Below, piece after piece: positions 1 to 11,993 of a stretch of 64,000 nt of DNA (positions within the stretch are counted from its first letter, which is position 1; the number at the start of each line of letters is the position of its first letter). The position numbers were made by a program, and so were the translations under genes. The stretch lies in assembly GCF_023078275.1 (NCBI RefSeq), contig NC_062975.1:806001-870000 (forward strand), given 5' to 3'. Source of the DNA: Leguminivora glycinivorella. Lineage: Eukaryota; Arthropoda; Insecta; Lepidoptera; Tortricidae. Under the pieces are notes generated by a model. The model was not told where the DNA came from, made no database searches, and worked only from the letters and a program-made list of their open reading frames with translations.

Positions 1-202
1 CTAGCAACAATGAAACGTATAAACCGAAGATTTGCCGGCGTATGCCGGTTTACTACTTCAATAGCTGGAAGATTTGAATATTATTAACGTTGGCTACGAT
101 TTATCGCCGCCTCGAGAGTATTAGAGAAATTGATATGAAAATACTGCCTTGAATAGAATGAAAATATGTGTGCACAATGCACGAAAATATAGCTAAGTGT
201 AA

Positions 203-340
203 TATTGTCTTCGGTTACCGCGATAGTTACTCATGAAAGAAAACTATGGAAACGGATTATACCGCGTATAATTAATTTACAATTCACCCTGATGAATTGT
301 AAATATAATCCGTATCCATAATTTCCATAGTTTTGTTTCG
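203..340 (+). repeat. Hairpin-forming dispersed repeat
   Basis: The arms gaaaactatggaaacgg (about 239-255) and ccatagttttg (325-335) pair as an imperfect inverted repeat. The leading segment with cttcggttaccgcg recurs near 58893-58920, so this is a dispersed family rather than unique sequence. No coding content. Confidence 0.5.
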
Positions 341-1132
341 AAAGCTAAGTGTATTACTGTTGTTAAAACGTGACACAGCTACTTATATTCGCTTACGTAT
401 CTATACCGAACTTACTTTCTTGAAATCTTACTTGCTCAAGGGTTAGTAAGTTACACTATAAATAAAATACGCCAGTAGAATCATGTCAGTGCCGCAAACC
501 ACTAACTGTATTGGACTTAGGCCATACCTTAGTCATGTGATAGCAATACGATCAATACTGATCGATCAGTGTCAAAAATTATGTTTTCAGTGAAGAAATT
601 TTGCTTGAGAAATATTGACGATGAGAGATCTGCATCGTTATCGGTTCTAATACGGCGCGGCCGTAAAATTATTATGACAAGGAAATGAACCCTTAAATAC
701 GCACTCAAGTAAGTAATAACTTTAATCTGCCCTACCTGGTTTATGACTTAAATAAATTATAATTTTAAGCCGCACTGCAGTTTACAGGGGAGTTATGTTG
801 CCCCTTAATACCCATTTCAAACTATTGTACATTTTAAGGGCGTTCCCTGCGCCAATGACCTTGGACTTGAATCCATTGATATTATGATAGTTTCTAAAAC
901 CTATTATATTAACCGCATTCCTTCACAGTTCATTAAAGGGTATCAAAGTTGAACAATTTTTGGGTCAAAAACTGGTTTTAATTACTTTAAAATTAAAACT
1001 TCAAGTGAAGTTTTAGAAAAGTCAAAGGTAAATCCACGCATGTCGATACGCCGGTCAACGAGTCGCAGTCCTGCACTCCACAACCTTGTAAGACTAGCTT
1101 TTTGTATTTTTTCCTTGCACAGAATTTTAGGA

Positions 1133-1161
1133 CTATAGGACTATAGGACTGGACTATAGGA
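1133..1161 (+). repeat. Short GGACTATA tandem repeat
   Basis: About four slightly irregular copies of ggactata lie head to tail. It is a small minisatellite with no visible function. Confidence 0.6.
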
Positions 1162-1365
1162 TGGCGATGAGGTTTGAATTCACGATTTCATTCATAAAAA
1201 AAAAATTTTAATCGTTCCGTTCCGTTAATTTATAAAATTCCATGTTTTCAATATGTATAATTATATGTTTTCTTATTAAGTCTGCTTTTGTTTATTCAGA
1301 ATTGTATTATTTTCACTATCTCATAATTTCTCTGTAATGTGTGTACTTTCCGTGGTTTCACTCGA

Positions 1366-1480
1366 TATGGCCCTGACGGAAGATCAGCGTTGGCCCTCCC
1401 AGGCTAACACCATGCTGAGTCAGAACCATTTCGTGGCAAATATGTACCTACCTACTTATTTTTTTTTGTTATTTGTAAAT
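1366..1480 (+). repeat. Dispersed retroposon-like tail, copy 1
   Basis: Shares order and wording with 3425-3545: a block with gatcagcgtt, then ccatgctgagtc, then accatttcgtgg, then a T-rich stretch. This looks like two copies of one short interspersed repeat. The 62-codon frame across it is not considered real. Confidence 0.4.
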
Positions 1481-1949
1481 AATTTTCTGTTGTTCTTTTC
1501 TACACATGTAACTTTATTTATTTAGTCAATGTTATGCCATGAATAAAAATATTTCTATTTATGTTTCTACTTTGAGTCTTGCCCGTTAAAGGGTTACACT
1601 TTTACGACATTTTTACAAATCTTGAGTTGGTAACTTATTAACGAACTCCTGGTTTTCCTCAAAGTAAATTATAAGTTTAACTTTAATTAAAACATGTTTT
1701 ATTTCAGCCTTCCGCAACAATACAGCTGAGCTGAGACCCCTTCATGAAAAGTTTTCAAGATTATAAACACAAAGGGATAACGGTGGTATAAAGGTCGCCA
1801 ATTTCCTTGTTATCGATAAACGTTGAAGTTTTTTGTAGGGAATGTGACAATTAGAACGTAAGTTTTACATCAGTTATTGTATAGGAACGTACATTCAAAT
1901 TTCAATACATGCAATAATCTTTATTTAGCAATGCAAGTGCAAGGTGCAA

Positions 1950-2093
1950 TCTGCGTGCGTAGCAGAAAGCACAAAAGCTCACGAAACGAAACGCTCGTAG
2001 ATATATATCTCTACCGCTCTTGCGTATTGGCGCAACGAGCCGGACTACCTTCCGCGGCCTTTCGTTTTCGTTTCGCGTCGCAGAAATGCCACT
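1950..2093 (-). repeat. Degenerate copy of fold-back MITE family C
   Basis: Contains the family core (tatctctaccgctcttgcg, tattggcgc) and the end cgtcgcagaaatgcca. It is more diverged than the copies at 2885, 12886, 13038, 28917, 29736 and 56627. The overlapping ORFs on both strands are by-products of this repeat. Confidence 0.55.
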
Positions 2094-2454
2094 ATTTCCA
2101 AAACGACTTACATAAATTTTACATGACATTTACGCTATCAAGTAACGTAATTCTAAAACGTCAAAAACTCACCGTACAGGTTCAGATAACGTCAGCGTCA
2201 TTAGCGCAAGTTGGCAAGACGCATTAATCAAGAACTACACTTATTGTCATAATATATGTGAACTCGACAGATTTTCCAAAACCAACCTTTAGTAAAGGCA
2301 ATATGAGTCAAGGCACCTGCCAGCTTGAGTGACATGGGGGCTACCATGAAGTGCTAAAACCGTTCAGTCTTGAAAAGGATCTCGTACCTCAATTTTTCAT
2401 AAATACAAATTCACATCACCGTTTTAAAATTAAGAAATATGTCATTTGTTCTCA

Positions 2455-2640
2455 TCCATACTAATATTATAAATGGGAAAATGTGTGTGCTGTGTGTCTG
2501 TTTGTTTGTCCATCTTTCACGGCAAAACAGACCGACGAATTGACGTAATTTTTGAAGTGGAGATAGTTGAAGAGATGGATAGTGACATAGACTACTTTTT
2601 GTCTCTTTCTAACGAGAGCGAAGCTGCGGGCAAAAGCTAG
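2455..2640 (+). mobile_element. Non-autonomous Helitron-like element, copy 1
   Basis: Starts TCCATACTAATATTATAAAT and ends GCAAAAGCTAG, is preceded by A and followed by T. A short self-complementary GC-rich segment lies just before the end. A TC start, a CTRR end, a 3' hairpin and insertion between A and T are the Helitron hallmarks. Three relatives lie at 41959-42137 (minus), 44002-44255 (minus) and 56998-57162 (plus). No RepHel coding is present. Confidence 0.7.
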
Positions 2641-2884
2641 TAAAAATAAAAGCACGCAAAAATATTTGGGGGAAATATGAGTTTTGCCACTTCCAGGCTA
2701 CGAAACAGACATCTAGTGTTTGTTATCCCTTAAAGTATGGGCCTTTTCAGGGGTACTCTTTTTTGTACGGGCTTTGTCAGTCCCGGTATATATTGTCCTT
2801 GGTTTCGATTACGAGAGAGCGACGGAGCTACACAACTGTTATAGCTGTGTCCCTTTCTGTCAACCTAAACTGGCCCCTTAGCCT

Positions 2885-3045
2885 AATGACATTTCTGCAA
2901 CGCGAAACGCCACCGAAACGCTGCAGAAATGTAGTCTGGCTCTGTCGCGCCAATACGCAAGAGCGATAGAGATAGATAGCTACGAAAGAGATATTATCGT
3001 GAGCGTTTCGTGAGCGTTTGTGCATTCGGCTACGCACACAGAACT
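2885..3045 (-). repeat. Fold-back MITE family C, copy 2
   Basis: Has the family ends (gacatttctgcaacgcg on the left, gtgcattcggctacg on the right) around the core gtctggctctgtcgcgccaa. The 105-codon minus frame and the 68-codon plus frame here are shadows of the repeat. Confidence 0.65.
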
Positions 3046-3424
3046 TCTTTCGTACTTCGTGGTAACCCCATGACTCGCTTATCACGCCCGCTTTGTGTGT
3101 GAATATACTTAATTGTAGGCCTAACGGGTTAAGACGCAAGGACAAGCATAAAGACGTCTACCCACATTCTCGCGAGTAATTAATGGAGATTATATTGCTA
3201 GCGATGTACTTGACACGTCACATTTAAAGCTTTTCAACGAATGTGTAGCTTAAATCTAGGAATACAAAACGTAACTACACTTCAAGCTTGAGATGCTCTC
3301 TCTGCGTTTTCAGACTGTTCTGGTCCTGTTCTTTTCCAATTACTGAAAAAACCGGGTACACGTACAACCGTTTAACTACGTACCTACGTCTAACCCTGTC
3401 GTACAGCTGTGTTCCTGCCCTAGA

Positions 3425-3575
3425 AAATGGTCCCGCCGAAAGACCATCAGCGTTTGTGGTTTGGGTTAGCATTATGCTGAGTCGGGACCATTTCGTGGTA
3501 ACTTATGTTTTGATATATTTTATTTTGTACATGTGTTTATTTATGTAGTTATCACTTGTTATCATTAAATAATTG
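3425..3575 (+). repeat. Dispersed retroposon-like tail, copy 2
   Basis: Second copy of the repeat at 1366-1480, followed by a T-rich stretch and attaaataattg. The family source is not identifiable by eye. Confidence 0.4.
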
Positions 3576-3913
3576 AATTTGAATTTAACTTAGCTGGCAA
3601 ATCTTATAGCCTTTAAGATTACTAAATTCTACCAATTTCATTCAACACCAACTTCCTAATCAGATTTAAAAGTAATTTTCATAACCTTATCAGGCAGGGA
3701 GGCTTTGTTGGAGTAACAATGTGTCCCAAACGAAGTTGACGCCGACTGTAATGAGATTTCCAGTGTTAGCTTTGCCAGGCGAGTTCATTTGTAATGTGCA
3801 AATTGGAATTATACAAATTACCGTACAATATACCGAGTTATTTTAGTCATTATCTCACTTTATGTCTCTAGTCTGTACATAGACAAATGAGGAAACTGAG
3901 GGAGTTCAAATCT

Positions 3914-4003
3914 GGGTAAATCCATTCTGCTTTAAGGTTGATTATATAAAAAATCTGTTATTATCTGAAAGATAATCAACCTTATAGCAGAATGGAATTA
4001 CCC
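3914..4003. repeat. 90-bp hairpin element
   Basis: The arms tccattctgctttaaggttg and caaccttatagcagaatgga are near-perfect reverse complements around a short AT-rich loop. This is the size and shape of a very short MITE; only one copy is seen in the window. Confidence 0.55.
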
Positions 4004-4239
4004 GAGTTTGAAGTTAAGCGACGCACTTTTTGAAAATGTGCTGTTTTGAAGCAAAAGGTGGCAATCACATTGTTACTGAAACATAATTATGGACGTCGAA
4101 CCGTCGGAAGTTAGTTAATAAAACTTAGTTAAACTTATGCGATTTAGTCCCGTTTACAATGTTAGGTATGTGGTGATTCAAAGGCGTGAATTATACAAAG
4201 AAGGCGTAATGTATAATTCATCATTCAGCTTATAGGTCT

Positions 4240-4583
4240 TTTACAGCAGTCGGAGAGTGCGCCGAGGAACTGTATAACCTTGTTCCTCCGTCCCCATTTC
4301 ATCATTCATAGGACCACCAGACAATCGGCAATGCGGCATCGCTTCACGGTTAATATTCCGAAAATACGCACTAAGCGTTTCGCTTCAACGTTTCTTTTGG
4401 GAACTGCTGAGGAGTGGAATGCCCTGCCTGAGTCTGTGTTTCCGCATGAGTATAATCCAGGTCTCATAAAAGCAAGAATATATAGGTATCTCATAGGTAA
4501 GCGTGCTCCAACGTAGACCGCATCATTATCTACCATCGGGCGTGATCGTGGTTAAACGTCTACATATTCAAACTAAAAAAAAT
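4240..4583 (+). pseudogene. LINE C-terminal fragment with 3' UTR and poly(A)
   Basis: A 78-codon open frame (4280-4516) encodes the typical end of a non-LTR retrotransposon ORF2. It has a GTAEEWNALPESVFP-like block, where other LINEs carry an R..WN.LP.....F segment, then IYRYLIGKRAP before the stop. A 3' UTR and a run of A at about 4576 follow. The same tail recurs at 30617-30745 (again YLIGKRAP and matching UTR), which confirms a LINE family. The copy is a 5'-truncated dead insertion. The clade is uncertain. Confidence 0.65.
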
Positions 4584-4799
4584 CTAGTTACAGTGTATCT
4601 GTTATATCTAAAACAAAAGTTTTTTATACAAAACTATAAACAATATGGGTTTTTTTTTAACTAAGTAGGTACTTACAGAAATAACTTCTACTATAACAAG
4701 GCTTTCACGAGTAGGTAAAATTGCAGTTTCAAGAGCCGCAAAGTGTCGCCCGTAACATGAAAAGTCGTTTAAATTCCGTGCTAGTGCCAGTAAAAACTG

Positions 4800-5101
4800 T
4801 AATTGGCCGACACGAGGCGACACAAAGCAACACGTCCCGACGTGTCCGCCTGTCCGACAAGGTCTCGGACAATGCCACTTAGAATATGGCCACCCTACAC
4901 ACCGACGCATAGACATTATCCCACACCGGGGCAAACGACGCAACGGAGCCACGCTGTGACGTCATCGCCCAAATCAATTGTTTAATTTTATTTTTATTGT
5001 TCTTTTTATTTTCTCTCTTTTTTGTTATCTAAGTTTCGGGACGCATTGATTTTACTGTAATGTCATGTAAACATTGTTTTTACTAATAAATAAAATAAAA
5101 T
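4800..5101 (+). other. CpG-rich block followed by A-rich tail, unassigned
   Basis: A GC- and CpG-rich stretch (4800-4975) in AT-rich surroundings ends in a polyadenylation-like AATAAATAAAATAAAATT run. It looks like a retroposed 3' end. The 60-codon frame inside has no recognised domain and I do not call it a gene. Confidence 0.3.
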
Positions 5102-5484
5102 TAAGTAATTATTGAGGTTATTTTATGGTACTTCGAAAGGAAAACACGGAAAGGATCCTTAAAGGATCACATTGTTGTCCGTCCGTCTGTCTGTCAAGAC
5201 CCTTTTTCTTAGGAACGCGTAAAGGTATCGAGCTGGAACATAATATCAAACACTCAGATCTAGACCATCTCTTGAAGCTGTGAAAAAAATTAAACTTCTA
5301 AGCCAACGCAATCAAAAGATACAGCCGTTTATGCCGCAAATTTTCGACACTCGCAAGAGAATCAAAACCTGCAGGGTACTTCCAGTGAACTCAGAATCTT
5401 GAATTTAATATAAAGCAATGTCTTATAACAAAAATAAAGGAAAAATTGCGGACACCGTAAATTTTTACTTACATCATATTTTTA

Positions 5485-5650
5485 GTTAGATATTTGTTCC
5501 TGAGTCATGGATGTTTTCTATGTATATAAGTATTTATATATTATATATATCGTTGTCTGAGTACCCACAACACAAGCCTTCTTGAGCTTACCGTAGGCCT
5601 CAGTCAATCTGTGTAAGAATGTCCTATAATATTTATTTATTTATCATAAA
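5485..5650 (+). mobile_element. 3' part of tRNA-headed SINE family S2
   Basis: Contains gagtcatggatgtt, then cttcttgagcttaccgt, then cagtcaatctgtgtaagaat and tcctataat. The same blocks appear at 29066-29170, where a perfect RNA polymerase III B-box-like GGTTCGAATCC precedes them. Minus-strand parts lie at about 42880-42985 and 57185-57275. The head is missing here. Confidence 0.55.
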
Positions 5651-6183
5651 TAATAGTATTTGTACAATTTTAAATGTAGATATATTACTTTTTTGTAACT
5701 GTATTGCTTTGTTTTTTTTTAATCTACAGATATTGAAACAAAGTCTTTGAATATTCGAAGAAATTTGAAGTTTGAAGTTTGAAGTTTGAAATTCACTATC
5801 AGGGCACAAATAATAGCTGTTCCTTCCAACTGATCAAAGTCGTGAATTATACGCAGAAGACGTACGTCTTACACGCTTACGTTACTTTCTCTGTATATAT
5901 GTTCAATAATTCACACTTAAACAGTGTAATATGTATATTAAAGCACATTTTAGGAAAATACGTCTCGAAATGGAGTACTTTGTGCCTAAAACAACACTCG
6001 GATAAATGGATTTTTAATTGTCATGCTTGATGGCGTGGAAATCCAAATTAATTTGCAAATTGAGGCTGCCTGGGAAAACAATGTCGTGAGACGTGAGTGG
6101 TTTTGTGTATGAATGTACTATACTCGTATGTATTTTACATATTAGGTACGATAATCTTGCGTAAGATGCGCAAATATACTATC
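5651..6183. other. Non-coding AT-rich gap
   Basis: No gene, structured RNA or clear repeat is seen. The 83-codon frame at 5779-6030 has no recognisable domain. Confidence 0.5.
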
Positions 6184-6463
6184 TCAGCAGTTCTCAAAAA
6201 GGTTGTACATAGCCACGACAGCAAATTTTAATTGATCCTATTTTGTTAGCAACATTTAGTGACACTTATAAGTCGATTTCCGTAAGATATATACAGGATA
6301 ATTGTTATAATTAAGAAAATATAGATACTAGAACCTTATAACCAAATAAAACTTACTAAAACCTCAATTCATGAAATAAATCTTGGTAACAAAAACGGAA
6401 TAAAAAAAAACAAATTTAACTTTTTCCTTAATATTTGTACAAACATTTCGAGAACTGCCGATC
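6184..6463 (+). mobile_element. Short AT-rich MITE, copy 1
   Basis: About 260 bp of this unit recurs in the same order at 60142-60402. It begins cagcagttctc and ends gagaactgccg, an imperfect terminal inverted repeat. There is no coding content, so it is a non-autonomous DNA element. Confidence 0.6.
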
Positions 6464-8905
6464 TAGTAACTAATAGACGTAGCTAATAACATGTTGGTTT
6501 TTTGTCATTGCGATTATTTCTTAGAATAATTTAGTAAACAATGTGTCTGACTCTTCTTTCAGACCTCTCCGTAATATAATCGTCATGATACTATGAAGTG
6601 ATAATGATGAACAAATTTTAACATACATGACTTTCACACCACAAGACTTATCTGGTGTTCTAGAAATAAATGCAAACGCAATAATTCCATTTTCAACTAT
6701 AATAATAAACCGTTTTGTAACAGGTAAGTAACTGTTTCAAGTTAAAATTCTCCGGATTTTTCTCCACATTTCCACTGTCGGCACATGCTTTTTGTACAAA
6801 CACACAATAGCGATTCACATTTGTAACGTCGACGCTACATTCAAGCGTATTTTTGTATATCTTTTAACGCTTTCAGAGTTCCTTTCAAGTTCATTGTCTG
6901 CTTATTTTCATAGCATTGTCAACAAAAATTTAAAAGGAAAGATACTTTTAAATTTTCATATAATTTCCACTGAACATTCTCGTTTGATGCGCCTTAGAAC
7001 GCTTTAACGTGATTGGTTGGTCCGTTTGCATTGCGCGCGCGAATGGTCGCATAGGCACCATTGGCTCGCGTACAAGTGCACGCTTTGCTCGCAATCGTGC
7101 ACAGCTGTATCACTGACACCGCTGTGCTGGAATCATTGCCCGTGTGTCACGTCCTTACGTAATGTAAAATGTATATCAATGGTTGAACATTTGCATGCCA
7201 GCTCTGCAACCAATTTGAACCCTATTAGACCATTCTAGAACGAACTAGAACCTTGTCTTATTGACAACGTGTTTAAATTGGCATAGAATTCACTTTGACG
7301 TTTACTGTGCAAAGGTTCTACAGTTCTAAATTGGTTAATGACAGTGTAAATAGCAGCCTATTTAGAGAAGCACAAAGGCAGGACAGCGTGAATGTCAAAG
7401 GGCGGCGCAGAAAGGTAATTAGTCGACGAAATGTTATCAAAAGTAGCGGGCGGGCGCCGGTTTTAATCCAAGATGAACACGTAGCTATATTTATGTAGGT
7501 ACTGAGAAAACATTTATTAAGACAGAGAGAGAGGGTAAAGGAGGTAGCCGATATCCCATAGAAACTATATACTACCTGTCTTTGTTTTCCTCTCCGAACA
7601 ATTAATGGCATTATGTCTTATCCTACGCACCTCCATGCTTGACTTCTTCGATTTTTTCATGATATAAAAACTAGGAGCAAACAAAATATTTCATACTTTC
7701 ACCTAGCTCTTGGCTTGAGTTACCACGTATTTATAGAAAAAATATAGTGCTAAAATTATCCCAAAATATTTTTCAAAACATGGACGTAAATATCCACAGC
7801 GAATGATGAGTCAATATACTTTGCACTTGAAGTTGTTAGAACTGTTTTCGAAAATATTTGCCTTCGTATATAATTATATACATACTTAATATAAAACCTA
7901 TTCATAAAATACACAGATAAAACTTTGGCTTGAACTGAGTAACCGCTTATTTTCATTTATCAGAACGAAACTAAAGTCCTATTCAAACATAATAATGTTC
8001 AAGAAATATTGAATTACGATATATAGACCTAACGGACCCAACTATCCATTGAAAATTAAAATCGGAGAGATGTTTACCTACGTCTTTGAACCGAAGGCCG
8101 GAGGGAGAAATTCCTAAAGCCATATTCAAAGAAAACGTTCTTACAAGAAATTGAAAAGAGATCCGAGGTCTTGGCCAGGAATCTAGTTCGTAAATTGAAT
8201 TTAGTCTGTGAATTTAACTTAGTTATTTACCGATGAAATGTTTATCATTTTGAAGTAGTTATTTTTAACGGCAATAGATCTACTATTTATTTAAACGTTC
8301 ACTTGAACTAATATTCATGTATGTATGAATGTATTTAGGGACCTATATAAGTATGTATGTATTATTTACATACTTATGTAGGGCCCTACATACATTCATA
8401 CCTAAACTAACGCCTGTTTCCCAGTGGGAATGGCCGAGATTACGAATTTTTATTTGCTACTAAGGTAACGGCGGCTATCAACGCGGGTATCGAAATCGAC
8501 GTCCATTACCGCCGCATTTGCAAATACGTATTTTATAGGCAAACCGACCAATTTCTTAAAAAAAGTTACTCACACAAAGGAAGCCTGTTTAGTTGACTAA
8601 CGCACATATAGGCGATAGAGAGTGTGAATGAAAGAAGACGCTCGCTATTTGACAGTTTTTGCCACGGGGCCGCGAGAAGAGGTTGTGTCATACTGACGTG
8701 TGACGCTAAACCTAAGTGAACTCCAATCTCATTTAGTAGTTTACGTAATAATTATGGCAAACAGGTGAAAGTTATGCATTTCAAATTATTGTTTATAGTT
8801 TTCTACATGACTTCTGAGTACTTTTTACGTATTGTTTAGCCTGGAAATGTGTTTAAAGTGGAAATTAAAAGACAGCGGTGAAAGGCGCCATTTCGTGAGT
8901 AGATT
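6464..8905. other. Non-coding stretch with small palindromes
   Basis: No supported gene. A palindrome-like segment at about 8330-8400 (repeats of cataca and tatgta around a tagggccc core) and CpG-rich patches near 7020-7100 and 8480-8520 stand out. The open frames are short and featureless. Confidence 0.5.
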
Positions 8906-9897
8906 CTATTACTGTGGTATACCACGGTAATAGTTAAAGTAGTGATATTAGTTCTTTTTGCTTTATTTTAAGTATATGTGATCAGTTATATAATGTCTTA
9001 CAGTTGTTTCAATCTTGATCTATTCACGCTATCAAAGAACTATTTACGCGGTATGAAAATTATTCAACAAAACCTTAATTTTTAGCAAAAACTTCATGAC
9101 TGATTTCGTAGTTTCTATGAAAACCGTTAATTTGTCAATTTTTTAAACATTGACATAAAGTCTGATGCTTACTTACCAGTTATGTAAGCTTGGTTTAAAT
9201 ATAAGGTTGCAATATTTTATTTTGATTTGTAATGAAAATACATCTGTATGACTTTGTTTTTATGGGTCGGAATTAGATTTTATAATACTCCAATTTATGC
9301 CTATTACCGATGGTACGATCAGATAACCCTCGGTAATAGAATATATAAGAATCTATTACCGATCCATGCAATATTTGTTTGGGTCGGTAATGGGTTCCTA
9401 TAGAAGTATCTATTACCGAGCGACATATTAGTCTTGTATCAAAATATGACATTTAGTGTACCGTAAGTACAGATTTCTTAGGTGAAACTGAGTCTTCTGT
9501 GGGTATTCATAAAGGAGGATAGTATAGGTATATGTATTTGTCATAATTTGTATATTCAACCGTCGGTATTAAGCTCCGAATTTTGAGATGGGTTTCTATT
9601 TACCGATGGCAGAAAAACACTGTCATTCATACCCTCGGTAATGAAATCTCAATTCGCGTTAATAGAACTGCAACCTGTTCATTACCACGGTAATAGAAAA
9701 TTTAGGTATGTTGGCTTCAATAATCATTTTATGACATATAATAAACTAAAATGATCCTAAAACTCTTCAAAACTAATAGTTCAATAAATACTCTTCCATA
9801 AAAAAAATATTTGTGGTCGTTAATGAGCTTTGATACCCTTAATTTTTTGGTATCTTTTGAAATCTGCTTAAGTACCACGTTAATAGGCGCCATTACC
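8906..9897. repeat. Cluster A: dispersed inverted CTATTACCGA motif
   Basis: At least a dozen copies of CTATTACCGAKGG or its complement recur in about 1 kb: 8906-8917, 8922-8933, 9301-9313, 9327-9339, 9353-9365, 9381-9393, 9410-9420, 9597-9610, 9632-9643, 9680-9696, 9874-9885, 9890-9897. Several form facing pairs. Spacing is irregular, so this is not a simple tandem array. Function unknown. Confidence 0.6.
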
Positions 9898-9930
9898 TTA
9901 TTACCATGTATTTTTATTTAAAATATGTTT

Positions 9931-9996
9931 TCTTTGTTTGTCTTTTCTATCATACCAATACGTCAGAAAGGGACAAACGTTTATGAATAAGGGGGG
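9931..9996 (+). repeat. Short dispersed repeat, copy 1
   Basis: Shares cagaaagggacaaacg and tatgaataaggggggttag with 18503-18606, where the same blocks sit in the same order. Family unknown. Confidence 0.45.
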
Positions 9997-9999
9997 TTA

Positions 10000-10746
10000 G
10001 ACTTTTACCGTAATTATTTTATCGTAGTACATCAGTCACCGACAATAGCACACAAAAAGAATATCTGGCAGAATCTTATTTCTAGATCAATGAGTATGTA
10101 GATATTTATGCAGTCTATTTTTTATACGACGTTGTTGCCGGTGTACCTACTAGTATGACTTACATTCGTAGACACAAAGCGCTCCTTCTATACATTGTTG
10201 TAGCCACAAGCTGAACTTTGTACGAAACTTGTTGTTAAAGTTTTTAATGCCCACATTTGTACTCCCTGGGTACTTGTTTCTTTATGTATGTATAACGTAA
10301 ACATTGTAATGTATTTAATCTAACTTTAGAAAGTTAGATTAGGCGTCTATGTTACATCTGAGTTTTATAATTTACCTAATTTAAATTATTTTACCCTGCG
10401 CGCGTGTGGTGAGTTGTTGACATTGGCAGGTTAATTTTACTAACCATTTGCCTCCCGTGAGGGCCTTAGAAGTCAACTGCGGGTTATGGGTACGATTGTG
10501 ATGTGGTGGCGATGGGCTAGTAACCTTTAAGGCCATGCATCAATAAATAATAGGAATTTAGGTTGATTGCTGTGCTTAGCCCCGGACACCTAGAAATCTG
10601 ATTTTCGGATATAAGGTATGTATTTCTTGACTATATGCTTCTATGTGTGCGTGCTTACGGGGACAGGAAATTGATGAGAGTGGCTTATGAGCTGTCAGTC
10701 GCTCATTTAATAGAGAGTTAAAACGTCACTGATTGTTTATTATTTT
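10000..10746. other. Non-coding gap
   Basis: No gene seen. A segment at 10435-10530 (cctcccgtgagggcc, gcgatgggctagtaacc) reads like a common lepidopteran interspersed repeat, but only one copy lies in this window, so it is not called. Confidence 0.4.
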
Positions 10747-11993
10747 CGGCCTTTTTCATTGTGGCGCAAAAAAAGGTGTGATATTCAAGATTGGTAACAA
10801 TTAACCAAAAAAGCTAAGCGGTCCGACATAGATTATTTCATTGTTATTCAGATTCTCAAATTTCGTTCCGATTGATTAAGTTTTGAAGGAGGAAAGAGTC
10901 GAGAGCGGAACCTCGATTTTAAAGATTTTTTTGAAATATCTTTTGACTGAGTTGTTCTTAATGGACAATTTTTTTTCGACAAATAATAACACTTGTATAT
11001 TCAACTAAAATTCCCAAGTTGAAAGGGGCTCCTTTCCATTTTAGCATTTTCGCTACCGTATCCTCTTAAACGAAACGCCTAGCGTTTCATTTGTGGAATC
11101 CAATTAAGATAGGCGTATTCTTCTGCAGGAATTAAATATGAACACAAACAGCCGCCCGATTATGATTACGAAAATTTATTGTTTGGCCGGAGCGGACCCG
11201 AGATTGCTTTTACGGAGATAACATTTATACTTACTTATTTAATAACGTTGAACGGTCAACACGGTGAAGTATAATATTTATGTATGGCACGCATATCAAC
11301 GTATTAAAACTAACATAATAGTGACAATCTTTTTTAATGACTACTCGTACTTAACAAAAATTTCATAATATAAGTAAAAAACTTCTTTTCCACCACGACA
11401 TATTTTTAATTTCATTGCTCGCTTTTTTTTTACTTATTTTCTCTCCTTTAAGTTAAAAATTCTCCAGTGATCGAGCACCGATCATAAAACAGCAATAAAA
11501 ACTTCTAATACTTTGGCTGAAATTTCAACAAAAACAAACATTTGAAAAAGTTTCGTGAACTGGGATTATCGTCCCCGACGTAGGATTACCGGGATGTCGT
11601 GCGCGGTGGCCCGATTCAAATTATGCTTACCCATAGGATAACACAGAGACACGATACTAAACCAATTTTTAAGACGCTACAGGAGCGAAAATGCTAAAAT
11701 GGAAAGGCCCCTTTCAATTTGGGAATTTTAGTTAAATATACTAGTGTTATTAACTAGATTTATCTAAAAATAATTGTCCATTAAGAAAAACTCATTTAAA
11801 AAATATTGCGAAACAATCTTTAAAATCAAAGCTCCGTTCACGACTGTTTCCTCCTTCAAAACTTAATCAATCGTAACGAAATTTGAAACTCTGAATAACA
11901 ATGAAATTATCTGTGTCGGACCGTTTAGTTTTTACGGCTAATTGTTACCAATTTTAAATAATTTTTTGCGCCGTAATCAATAACGCCGTTTTG
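10747..11993. mobile_element. 1.25-kb fold-back element
   Basis: Two arms of about 315 bp (10747-11063 and 11683-11993) are reverse complements at roughly 80% by eye. They share blocks such as ttgattaagttttgaaggag, cttaatggacaatt and ccattttagcattttcgct. The 620-bp spacer has no ORF of note. It is a non-autonomous inverted-repeat transposon; the superfamily is undetermined. Confidence 0.7.

Larger units (their letters stand above)
1..2454. other. AT-rich non-coding stretch with small repeats
   Basis: No credible coding region. Visible structure is an imperfect hairpin repeat at about 203-335, a short GGACTATA-type tandem run at about 1133-1161, a retroposon-like tail at 1366-1480 and a degenerate fold-back MITE at 1950-2093. 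The short open frames here have no recognisable domain and overlap repeats. Confidence 0.6.
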
